Shown here piece by piece: positions 23,284 through 29,589 of a stretch of 29,589 nucleotides of DNA. Under the pieces are notes generated by a model that had not been told where the DNA came from, ran no database searches, and saw only the letters and a list, made by a program, of their open reading frames with translations. This DNA comes from Acidobacteriota bacterium (GTDB lineage Bacteria; Acidobacteriota; Terriglobia; Terriglobales; Acidobacteriaceae). The stretch is from positions 1 through 29,589 of the forward strand of contig JAJXZK010000326.1 of the NCBI GenBank assembly GCA_021780095.1, given 5' to 3'. The position numbers and the translations under genes were made by a program. How positions within the stretch are numbered: the stretch's first letter is position 1; every line of letters starts with the position of its first letter.

Positions 23284-23851
23284 GGGCGACCTCCTTTCGT
23301 TGCTGCGAAGCTCTGGTTCGCAGCAGCTTTAGTGCTCGTTGTAGATGGCTCTTGACGGTTCCCAGCGGCATCGAAAGCAACTCGGATATTTCGCTGGGCA
23401 TCAGGTCTTCCTGATATCGCAGCAGCAGCACTGCGCGCTGTGCCGGTGGAAGAGTCGCTACCATTTGCTCGATGGTCGTCGCCATCCCAGCCGTTTCGAA
23501 CCCATCGTGTGAGACTGCCGAACCGGTCACTTCCAAACGCATGTGCTCCTCACAAAATTCATCCGCTGCAAACTCTACCCGTGCGGCGCGGCGGCGATAG
23601 GCATCGGTCGCTCGATGGACCGTGACCCTCCGCAACCAGGCCAGCAGATGCTCCTGCGATTGCACCCGGCCGAGATTCCGATACAAGGCAAGAAAGACAT
23701 CCTGCGCGACTTCTTCCGCCGAGCCACAATCTCCGAGAATGCGATACGCAATGCTGTATACGCGGGACTGGTGCCGTTCCACAATCTCCCGAAACTCATC
23801 CCTCGACGGCGCGATCGATGCGACGGATGAGTTTGTGATTGTGGATTGCAA
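23276..23851 (-). CDS. RNA polymerase ECF-type sigma factor
   Basis: A 191-residue sigma factor of the RpoE/ECF group. Region 2 is at ~13-80 (VYSIAYRILGDCGSAEEVAQ, LLAWLRRVTVHRATDAYRRR) and region 4 at ~130-185 (LPPAQRAVLLLRYQEDL, MPLGTVKSHLQRALKLLR). The likely start is TTG at 23851, preceded by GGGGAGGAAG at about 9 nt; the only ATG in frame is at 23989, outside the conserved domain and without a good ribosome-binding site. A rare TTG start may keep expression low. It heads an operon with the anti-sigma and two DUF4252-like genes. A perfect TGCGTATACGCA palindrome lies 34 nt upstream of the start. Confidence 0.88.
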   Translation of the reverse strand: MQSTITNSSVASIAPSRDEFREIVERHQSRVYSIAYRILGDCGSAEEVAQDVFLALYRNLGRVQSQEHLLAWLRRVTVHRATDAYRRRAARVEFAADEFCEEHMRLEVTGSAVSHDGFETAGMATTIEQMVATLPPAQRAVLLLRYQEDLMPSEISELLSMPLGTVKSHLQRALKLLRTRASQQRKEVAHG

Positions 23852-23885
23852 TGAAATCTTCCTCCCCGGATAACTTCTCTCTACC

Positions 23886-23897
23886 TGCGTATACGCA
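23886..23897. promoter_or_regulatory. 12-bp palindrome upstream of the sigma gene
   Basis: TGCGTATACGCA is a perfect 12-bp palindrome in the ~185-nt gap between the sigma start and the secreted-protein gene. It is close enough to the sigma TTG to act as an operator or to overlap the promoter. A single palindrome of this length can arise by chance, so confidence is low. Confidence 0.3.
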
Positions 23898-24036
23898 AAT
23901 CTGGGCGCGGGAGAACGCAAAAAAATGAGAAAAGTGAGAATTATTTTGCCGAATGCAGAACGAGGCAGGCTATCGGTCCCTTGGAACAAGCCGCCGGCGA
24001 GTCAGGACAACCGGGATAGGGCGTCGCTGTCGGGAA

Positions 24037-24549
24037 CTACTTCGACTCGGTTCGGCGTTCATCGCCTTGATGGTCAATGACCCAGGTCTTGCCGTCCGTG
24101 GAATGGGCAACTTCGAAATGAATCCGATCGTGACCATTCCAGTCATTGACGGTGCGAAAGTTGGTAGTTTTGCCGCCGTCCGTACTTTCTCCGGAGAACG
24201 TCCATCGTTGACCTTCGATCAGCAGATCACCGCGCCCTTGGGCAAAGCCGTTCGGCAAGATCGCTTGCGTGTTGTAGTGGCCGGTTGTCCCGGCGTATAC
24301 GAACACGATCAGTGCGCCAACCTTGCCGTTGACGGTCTGCTGGCAAGCATAATACTCCCTGAATTCTTCGCAATGGTTGGAGAGGGTATCTGGCGCGCTC
24401 CCGGACATCCCAGGGGTTACCCGCCAATTTCCCTGGTAGAGAGATATGGACGAAAACACTCCATCGGAGGTGTGAGCCGGTGTGGACTGAGGCGCAGTTG
24501 GGGCGGCCATACCGAGAGTCGTCAAGAAGGCGAATGCCAATGCGAGCAT
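24037..24549 (-). CDS. Secreted protein, DUF1579-like beta-barrel (uncertain)
   Basis: A 170-residue protein with a signal peptide (LALAFAFLTTLGMAAPTAPQ) and a small beta-rich domain: YQGNWRVTPG, CEEFREYYACQQ with two Cys that could form a disulphide, GQRWTFSGESTDGGKT, NDWNGHDRIHFEVAHSTDGK. The order Gly-Asn-Trp start, paired Cys and TDGKTW end recalls DUF1579-type lipocalin-like proteins, but I am not certain. The ATG at 24549 has GGGAGGAAATT upstream, a strong ribosome-binding site. It starts 33 nt after yvcK on the same strand and may be the last gene of that operon. Function unknown. Confidence 0.65.
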   Translation of the reverse strand: MLALAFAFLTTLGMAAPTAPQSTPAHTSDGVFSSISLYQGNWRVTPGMSGSAPDTLSNHCEEFREYYACQQTVNGKVGALIVFVYAGTTGHYNTQAILPNGFAQGRGDLLIEGQRWTFSGESTDGGKTTNFRTVNDWNGHDRIHFEVAHSTDGKTWVIDHQGDERRTESK

Positions 24550-24582
24550 GGAATTTCCTCCCGGCGATTCTATACCTGGACG

Positions 24583-25668
24583 CTATAGCTTAGAGCTGCG
24601 ATGTTTCAGGGCAAGTTCCAGCAGGGCGTCCGCGACCCGCTCATAGTCATGACGCAGGACATCTTCAGCGCGAAGAAAATCGCCGGTGATGCAGCGAACA
24701 CCAAGGCGCTCAATCTGGTCTATATCGGCAACGATCGGCTCTGCGCCTTCAGCGGCGTAGCGTTGCCGCGCTTCCTCCGGTACCGGGGCGACGTTCACCA
24801 AAGCGTAGTCGAAAATGGCGCCACCGCTGTGCTCGTAAATACGCTCAATGTGCTGCGAAGCGGTCAGGTGCAGGCTTTCATTCGATTGCGTCATCAGGTT
24901 GCAGATGAAAACGCGCAATCCGTGGGCTGCGACCAGCGAGTCGGCGATGCCCTCCACCAGAAGATTGGTAATCAAACTGGTGTAAAGCGAACCCGGACCG
25001 AGCGTAATCAGGTCCGCGCCCAGGATTGCTTCTACCGCTTCAGGAAGCGCCGCCACGCGCTCCGGCTTTAGCATCAGGCGAGCGATACGCCGCTTGCTGG
25101 CGGTAATTTTGGTCTCGCCCAAAACCGTCGATCCATCGTCCATCAACGCGGCCAGGGTGACGTTTGAATTTGTCGCGGGATACAGATGTCCGCGGGTGGC
25201 AAGAATTTGCGACGATGTTTTGACGGCGAGTGCAAAATCGCCGGTTACCGCAGTCAATCCCGCGAGAAAAAGATTGCCGAAACTGTGACCTTCCAGGCCT
25301 TCTCCGCTGTCGAAGCGGTACTGAAACAGCCGAGACAACAGGTGCTCATCTTCCGACAGCGCGACCATGCAGTTGCGCAGATCGCCGGGCGGCAACATAT
25401 TCATGTCCCGCCGCAGACGGCCACTGGAACCGCCGTCGTCGGTCACGGTGACAATGGCAGCAAGGTCTGAAATGACCGATGGCGTCTCCGAAGGAGAGGC
25501 GGCGTGCGACGGAGATTGCGTGTGTCGCTTCAGCCCCCGCAACAACGTAGACAAGCCCGTTCCGCCGCCAATGGCCGCGACGCGGAGCAGGGCCTCGTCG
25601 GACCGTTCTGCCGGACCAGTTTGCTTTGGATCGGAGATACGAGTGTCGGGAGAACTGACAGGATGCAT
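24583..25668 (-). CDS. yvcK: YvcK/CofD-like UDP-N-acetylglucosamine-binding protein
   Basis: A 361-residue protein of the YvcK (gluconeogenesis factor) family. Signature pieces are AAIGGGTGLSTLLRGLKRHT at ~30, VTVTDDGGSSGRLRRD, PPGDLRNCMVALS, HSFGNLFLAGLTAVTGDF, ITLGPGSLYTSLITNLL and VFICNLMTQSNES. In B. subtilis YvcK binds UDP-GlcNAc and links cell-wall synthesis to carbon source; the CofD-like fold is shared with an F420 enzyme, but the sequence here is YvcK-type. The ATG at 25668 (MHPVSSPD) is chosen over a GTG at 25707; neither has a strong ribosome-binding site. Often it sits beside rapZ and whiA homologues; here a TPR gene precedes it by 61 nt. Confidence 0.93.
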   Translation of the reverse strand: MHPVSSPDTRISDPKQTGPAERSDEALLRVAAIGGGTGLSTLLRGLKRHTQSPSHAASPSETPSVISDLAAIVTVTDDGGSSGRLRRDMNMLPPGDLRNCMVALSEDEHLLSRLFQYRFDSGEGLEGHSFGNLFLAGLTAVTGDFALAVKTSSQILATRGHLYPATNSNVTLAALMDDGSTVLGETKITASKRRIARLMLKPERVAALPEAVEAILGADLITLGPGSLYTSLITNLLVEGIADSLVAAHGLRVFICNLMTQSNESLHLTASQHIERIYEHSGGAIFDYALVNVAPVPEEARQRYAAEGAEPIVADIDQIERLGVRCITGDFLRAEDVLRHDYERVADALLELALKHRSSKL

Positions 25669-25729
25669 GTTCGTCAACTCGGTAGCTCGAGCGCATGCGG
25701 GTCGCACGTCAGGCCGCGACGAAAAGCGC

Positions 25730-26326
25730 TCAGAGAATTTCGGGGTAAAGAAGCTCAGTAAATCGGGGATCGTCCGTCATCTCCTGAAAGTCGGAATCCA
25801 AACGAGCCTGAATACGATTCTGCGGATTCAATTCGATCGCGCGAGCCAACTGCTCCAGGCATTCTTCGGCCCGGCCGGTTAGGCAATGCATCACAGCAAG
25901 GCCGTAGTGGGCGTAGTCCGCGGTCGGATGTTTCTTCAGGATCGCTTCAAGTTGTTCGCGCGCGTCCTCATAGAATCCGGTATTCAGCAGGGAGATGGCG
26001 TAGTCGTACTGCTCTTCCGGACTGTGAAAGGAGACGGCATCCTTCTTCATCTGGCGTTCGCACGCAGTCAGGTGGACGCGTGCGCGATCCACCAGGTCGC
26101 CGGCATCGGAGGAAAGCAGGGTTTCAAGAGCAGCTTTCGCCTTCTCGTATTTCCCTTCGCGCATCAATCGGACTGCCGTCTCGTAGTGCTGAATTCGCTG
26201 CTTCCGGGCCGGGTCGGCAATGGCGTCGGATTTTCCGGCAAGTACGCGAGGCATCGTGGTCGTTTTCTTTTTCATGGGCGATGGCTTCATTGCAGACACA
26301 CTCGTTTCATGTGTTCTAGAGGGCAT
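25730..26326 (-). CDS. TPR-repeat protein
   Basis: A 198-residue soluble protein made of helical repeats: YETAVRLMREGKYEKAKAAL (~48-67), EQYDYAISLLNTGFYEDARE (~104-123) and ADYAHYGLAVMHCLTGRAEE (~136-155) are TPR-like units. The N-terminal ~35 residues are Lys/Thr/Pro-rich and probably disordered (MKKKTTTMPRV). There is no signal peptide. Several Met codons near the start (26326, 26290, 26275) are possible starts; the first is used here without strong ribosome-binding support. It precedes yvcK by 61 nt and is divergent from ispG. TPR proteins usually act as protein-binding scaffolds; the partner is unknown. Confidence 0.75.
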   Translation of the reverse strand: MPSRTHETSVSAMKPSPMKKKTTTMPRVLAGKSDAIADPARKQRIQHYETAVRLMREGKYEKAKAALETLLSSDAGDLVDRARVHLTACERQMKKDAVSFHSPEEQYDYAISLLNTGFYEDAREQLEAILKKHPTADYAHYGLAVMHCLTGRAEECLEQLARAIELNPQNRIQARLDSDFQEMTDDPRFTELLYPEIL

Positions 26327-26537
26327 AGGTACCGAATGACCCTGACCCTCGTAAACCTAACAGGAAACGACTTCATCTGCAATGCCGGACGATCCAGCGT
26401 AGCCCGGTCTTCCAGCCAATGACAACTCCTCTCCGATGACAAACAAGCCCGTTCGGGGCACTGGAGAGTTACGGATCGGCACTTCCGGCTGGAACGAACA
26501 CCGCTTGCAGAATGGTAAAATGACTTAGGTACGCCCT

Positions 26538-27785
26538 ATGCCAGAAACTATTCGCAGAAAGACACCTACAGTCCTTATTGGCAAAGTTCGGGTCGGGTCG
26601 GATGCACCCGTTGTGGTGCAGTCGATGACCAACACCGATACTGCCGACGTCACTTCGACCGTGAAGCAAGTTGCCGCGCTGCATCGCGCCGGGTCAGAGA
26701 TTGTCCGAGTCACGGTCAATAACGACCAGGCGGCGAAATCCGTTCCAGCCATTGTCGAGGAGTTGGCGCAGCAGGATGTGCATGTGCCGATCGTGGGTGA
26801 TTTCCATTACAACGGGCATCTTCTGCTGAAGAAATATCCGGACTGCGCACGCGCTTTGGCGAAGTACCGCATTAACCCCGGAAACTGCTCCATCGGACGC
26901 AAGGACGACGATAATTTCCGCACGATGATCGAGTGCGCGGTTGAAAATCAAAAACCCGTTCGCATTGGAGTCAATTGGGGTTCACTCGATCAGGCATTGC
27001 TGACGCGCATGATGGATGAAAACGCCAAATCCGCAAAGCCGAAAGACGCTCGCGATGTGACCATGGAAGCCATGGTGCGCAGTGCGCTGGATTCCGCGGA
27101 GATGGCGGAGCGTTACGGTCTGCGGCACGACCAGATTATTTTGAGCGCCAAGGTCAGCGGAGTCCACGACCTGATCGATGTCTATCGCATGTTGGCTGAG
27201 CGTTGCGACTACGCGCTACATTTGGGGCTCACCGAAGCCGGCATGGGGATGAAAGGCATTGTTGCCTCGACTGCGGGACTGACTCCACTGCTGCTGGCCG
27301 GCATTGGAGACACCATCCGTGTGAGCCTAACGCCGAAACCGAACGGCGACCGCACGGAAGAAGTTTTAACCGGACAGCAGATTCTGCAATCGCTCGGCAT
27401 TCGCAGCTTTACTCCGCAAGTGACGGCGTGCCCTGGCTGCGGACGGACGACCAGTACCTTCTTCCAAGAGCTGGCCCAGCAGATCCAAGGCCACCTGCGC
27501 GAATCGATGCCGATCTGGCGCCAGAAATATCCGGGTGTCGAGGAATTGAAGCTCGCCGTGATGGGATGCGTCGTGAACGGGCCCGGAGAATCAAAACACG
27601 CCAACATCGGCATTTCGCTGCCGGGTACGTTTGAAGATCCGGTCGCGCCGGTGTATGTGGACGGACGCCTGCTGTTGACGCTGCGCGGCGATCACATCGT
27701 GCAGGAGTTTACGAAGATTCTGGATGAGTACGTGGTGAACCGCTACGGATTGGCGAAGCCCAAAGACTTAGTTGGCGCCCACTAA
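26538..27785 (+). CDS. ispG: 4-hydroxy-3-methylbut-2-enyl diphosphate synthase
   Basis: A 415-residue MEP-pathway enzyme that turns 2-C-methylerythritol-2,4-cyclodiphosphate into HMBPP using a 4Fe-4S cluster. The cluster ligands are Cys298 and Cys301 ([10 protein letters not shown]), Cys344 ([11 protein letters not shown]) and Glu351, in the spacing known from A. aeolicus IspG. The N-terminal TIM barrel carries [11 protein letters not shown] and [11 protein letters not shown] near the start and [11 protein letters not shown] further on. The ATG at 26538 has TTAGG about 8 nt upstream and a possible TAAAAT -10 box at 26516-26521. A short middle insert after [15 protein letters not shown] fits the bacterial form. 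Its 3' end overlaps the convergent regulator gene by 18 nt. Confidence 0.97.
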   Translation: MPETIRRKTPTVLIGKVRVGSDAPVVVQSMTNTDTADVTSTVKQVAALHRAGSEIVRVTVNNDQAAKSVPAIVEELAQQDVHVPIVGDFHYNGHLLLKKYPDCARALAKYRINPGNCSIGRKDDDNFRTMIECAVENQKPVRIGVNWGSLDQALLTRMMDENAKSAKPKDARDVTMEAMVRSALDSAEMAERYGLRHDQIILSAKVSGVHDLIDVYRMLAERCDYALHLGLTEAGMGMKGIVASTAGLTPLLLAGIGDTIRVSLTPKPNGDRTEEVLTGQQILQSLGIRSFTPQVTACPGCGRTTSTFFQELAQQIQGHLRESMPIWRQKYPGVEELKLAVMGCVVNGPGESKHANIGISLPGTFEDPVAPVYVDGRLLLTLRGDHIVQEFTKILDEYVVNRYGLAKPKDLVGAH

Positions 27786-28247
27786 CTCGGGAGATGCAGA
27801 TTCTGGCGGCTCGTTGCTAGAGTCCGCCGCATGCTTGGCGGCTTTCTTCCCCGACTTCTTCAACAGTTGATTGAGCGTCGTCGCATCTAGTTCTTCCTCA
27901 AGACATTTCTGTGCCTTGCGAAACACGCTGCGCATGGTCTTCTTCAAGTCTTTCGTATCTGCGGAATCGTGCGCGGCTTGATGCAGCAGATCCCCGGCGT
28001 CGAGCGCGCGGTAAATATCCCGCAGCGTAATCTGCTTGGCACTCTTCGCCAGATGCGTGCCCCCCGAAGGACCTTTCGCGCTTGTGACCAGGCCAGCCCG
28101 GCTCAGCGCGGAGAGCAACCGGCGAATCACGACCGGGTTTGTCGCCAGTGCGGTTGCGAGTGCGTGCGACGTATGGAATTTCTCGGGCTCTGTCGCCATC
28201 AACGCGAGCGCTTCGATAGCGGTCGAAAATCGCAGATTGGCTGCCAT
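27768..28247 (-). CDS. Rrf2-family transcriptional regulator without cluster cysteines
   Basis: A 159-residue Rrf2-type regulator starting at the ATG at 28247 ([14 protein letters not shown]); the longer ORF from 28352 is unlikely. The winged-helix DNA-binding part is seen in [39 protein letters not shown] and [13 protein letters not shown]. Iron-sulfur members such as IscR and NsrR carry three Cys in the middle; here there is only one (AQKCLEEE), so a cluster is not expected. The C-terminal tail is Lys/Ser/Pro-rich. The gene overlaps the 3' end of ispG by 18 nt in the convergent sense. Its upstream region is shared with the divergent phosphoesterase gene. Confidence 0.85.
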   Translation of the reverse strand: MAANLRFSTAIEALALMATEPEKFHTSHALATALATNPVVIRRLLSALSRAGLVTSAKGPSGGTHLAKSAKQITLRDIYRALDAGDLLHQAAHDSADTKDLKKTMRSVFRKAQKCLEEELDATTLNQLLKKSGKKAAKHAADSSNEPPESASPELVGAN

Positions 28248-28391
28248 GTGCCCCAAAATATCACAGTTCCTCAACCCTGACTCAGGCTCTGTAGCGATTT
28301 CGGCATTGACGAATCGCATAGAGGTCTGTCCTGCGTGGGGAATGTATGGCAAGTGCTACCATCAAGTTTTTACGCAGGAGATCGTTACCTT

Positions 28392-29189
28392 TTGAAGATA
28401 CTTTTCGTCGGAGATATTTTTGGTGGCGCGGGACGCAGGATTGTCCATGCACATCTAGGCCACCTGCTCGAGACTCATGCGGTTGACCTGGTAGTGATCA
28501 ACGCGGAGAACTCCGCGGGCGGATTTGGAGTCACTCCCAACATCGCGGAGGAATTATTCAACTGGGGTGCGCACGTCCTGACCACGGGCAACCACATCTG
28601 GGATAAGCGCGAGATCATCGACTGGATGCATTCGGTTCCCGCAGACAGCCACGAACGCCCGCGCCGCCTGCTACGGCCCGCCAACTATGTTCCCGGAGTC
28701 CCGGGCTATGGCGTGTATGAAGGCAAGTTGCCGAACGGGACGGCATACGCCGTCATCAACCTGCAGGGCCGAACCTTTATGGCGGCGAGCGACGATCCAT
28801 TTCGCGCTGCCGACGCCATCCTTGAAAAGTTGAAAGCTAAGGTCATCCTGGTGGATTTCCACGCCGAGGCCACGTCGGAGAAAGTCGCGCTGGGATGGTA
28901 TCTCGATGGGCGCGTGACGGCAGTTTTGGGAACCCACACCCATGTACCCACGGCGGATGCGCGGATTCTGCCCGGCGGAACGGCATTTCAAACCGACGTC
29001 GGCATGAGCGGTCCCTACGACAGCGTGATTGGGGTCGAAGTGGAACAGGTGCTCGATCGCTTCCTCCGCGGCATGCCGGCAAAGTTTGATGCGGCAAAGA
29101 AGAACCCGAAGATGTGTGCGGCTTTAATAGAGTGCGACGCGACCACGGGACGAGCGCTGTCGATTCGACACTTCATGCTGGGCGAATAA
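28392..29189 (+). CDS. YmdB-type metallophosphoesterase (TIGR00282 family)
   Basis: A 265-residue phosphoesterase. The metal-binding motifs are in order: FVGDIFGGAGRRIV, VINAENSAGGFGVT, LTTGNHIWDKREI, LVDFHAEATSEKVAL, VLGTHTHVPTADARIL and the C-terminal DVGMSGPYDSVIGV, all typical of the YmdB/TIGR00282 family. Members hydrolyse 2',3'-cyclic nucleotides or phosphodiesters, and B. subtilis YmdB affects biofilm and motility decisions. The start is TTG at 28392, where translation gives the family start (M)KILFVGDIFG; AGGAG lies 11 nt upstream, a long spacing. An ATG at 28335 adds residues unlike the family. It ends 23 nt before a strong terminator hairpin. Confidence 0.9.
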   Translation: MKILFVGDIFGGAGRRIVHAHLGHLLETHAVDLVVINAENSAGGFGVTPNIAEELFNWGAHVLTTGNHIWDKREIIDWMHSVPADSHERPRRLLRPANYVPGVPGYGVYEGKLPNGTAYAVINLQGRTFMAASDDPFRAADAILEKLKAKVILVDFHAEATSEKVALGWYLDGRVTAVLGTHTHVPTADARILPGGTAFQTDVGMSGPYDSVIGVEVEQVLDRFLRGMPAKFDAAKKNPKMCAALIECDATTGRALSIRHFMLGE

Positions 29190-29212
29190 GCTGAACAGTA
29201 TCGGCCAAAACC

Positions 29213-29242
29213 AGAACGGGCATCCAGATGGATGCCCGTTCT
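29213..29242. terminator. Bidirectional intrinsic terminator
   Basis: AGAACGGGCATCC-AGAT-GGATGCCCGTTCT is a perfect 13-bp stem with a 4-nt loop, between the phosphoesterase stop (29189) and the convergent gene's stop (29262). On the minus strand it is followed by GGTTTTGG, and on the plus side by CGTGTTCG. It most likely ends both transcripts. Confidence 0.8.
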
Positions 29243-29261
29243 CGTGTTCGCGCAACAACGA

Positions 29262-29589
29262 TTAACGAACGTGGTGGCGTGTGGTGCGATGGGTGGGTCG
29301 CGGCTTGGTTGTCGGAGGCAATTCCCCGTCCTTCATGATGATCATGGGCGGATTTTGCGTGTACGAGTCGAATGTTGCGATGAAGTTCGCCATGGAACCG
29401 ATGGTGGGTGGCGTTTTCAGCGGGGTCTTCATGTTGATGGTGAAGTCCGCCTTATTCGACTGTTGCGCATCGTCGGAAACGGCGAGTTGGACGGAGTCCG
29501 GCGTAGCCGAGATCACCTTTCCAGGCACCTTGGTGGTCAAGCCCTTCATGGTGTCCCAAACCTTGCTGGCGTCATCCGGAGTGCCGTTG
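29262..29589 (-). CDS. C-terminal part of an unrecognised protein
   Basis: The 3' end of a gene whose start lies beyond the window: the frame is open to the edge, reading NGTPDDASKVWDT before the Met at 29549. About 108 residues are visible. They form a beta-rich, likely OB-like domain (VPGKVISATPDSVQLAVSDD, KADFTINMKTPL, MANFIATFDSYTQ) followed by a basic His/Thr/Arg-rich tail (THRTTRHHVR). The pattern recalls a domain seen at the C-terminus of acidobacterial repeat-containing proteins, but I cannot name a family. It is convergent with the phosphoesterase gene and shares its terminator. Confidence 0.6.
   Translation of the reverse strand, partial: NGTPDDASKVWDTMKGLTTKVPGKVISATPDSVQLAVSDDAQQSNKADFTINMKTPLKTPPTIGSMANFIATFDSYTQNPPMIIMKDGELPPTTKPRPTHRTTRHHVR

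Noticed and set aside
25367..25882. 171-aa ORF antisense to yvcK (+)
   Set aside because: It is opposite the strongest YvcK motifs and crosses into the TPR gene, with no domain of its own.

Overview
The window looks like a chromosomal segment of a Gram-negative bacterium with moderately high GC. The Gram-negative evidence is an outer-membrane porin ending in Phe and an ADP-heptose kinase/adenylyltransferase next to a GT9 heptosyltransferase-like gene. The gene mix (GlgE-pathway genes, ECF sigma/anti-sigma with two DUF4252-like proteins, YvcK, OprB-like porin beside an NRAMP relative) most resembles Acidobacteriota (Terriglobia/Acidobacteriaceae-like). That placement is an inference from family content, not from a marker gene. 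No tRNA, rRNA, CRISPR, IS element or phage gene was recognised.

Layout. (1) 1-7199 (+): alpha-glucan/osmolyte block: the 3' part of glgE, a fused trehalose synthase-maltokinase, a GT-A glycosyltransferase homologue that seems to have lost its usual donor-binding motifs, and a small mechanosensitive-channel-like membrane protein. TreS turns trehalose into maltose, the kinase domain makes maltose-1-phosphate, and GlgE polymerises it. (2) 7238-11334: metal-transport block: a CsoR/FrmR/RcnR-type repressor (-), its probable operator, a ~350 nt structured leader, a 68-aa ORF with a near-perfect Shine-Dalgarno that overlaps the start of an NRAMP-family transporter with altered metal-site motifs, a 72-aa single-TM protein, a 28-nt perfect palindrome, and an OprB-like porin. 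This is the most interesting part of the window. (3) 11440-18930 (mostly -): septum-formation-initiator protein, phosphohexomutase, GH73-type glucosaminidase, an array of nested palindromes, cobalamin-dependent methionine synthase, an exported PPC-domain protein, and a nuoI outside any nuo cluster. (4) 19056-21699 (+): GT9 glycosyltransferase and hldE (LPS heptose supply and transfer). (5) 21768-23851 (-): ECF sigma, membrane anti-sigma, DUF4252-like exported protein and DUF4252-like lipoprotein, tightly packed with overlapping or near-overlapping ends. (6) 24037-26326 (-): secreted small protein, YvcK, TPR protein. (7) 26538-29589: ispG (+), Rrf2-type regulator (-, 3' ends overlap), YmdB-type metallophosphoesterase (+), a strong bidirectional terminator, and the 3' part of an unrecognised gene (-).

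Several genes use non-ATG starts (GTG for the NRAMP, TTG for the sigma factor and the phosphoesterase), chosen from Shine-Dalgarno position and family N-termini. Long ORFs antisense to glgE, treS, metH and the phosphohexomutase were treated as codon-bias shadows.
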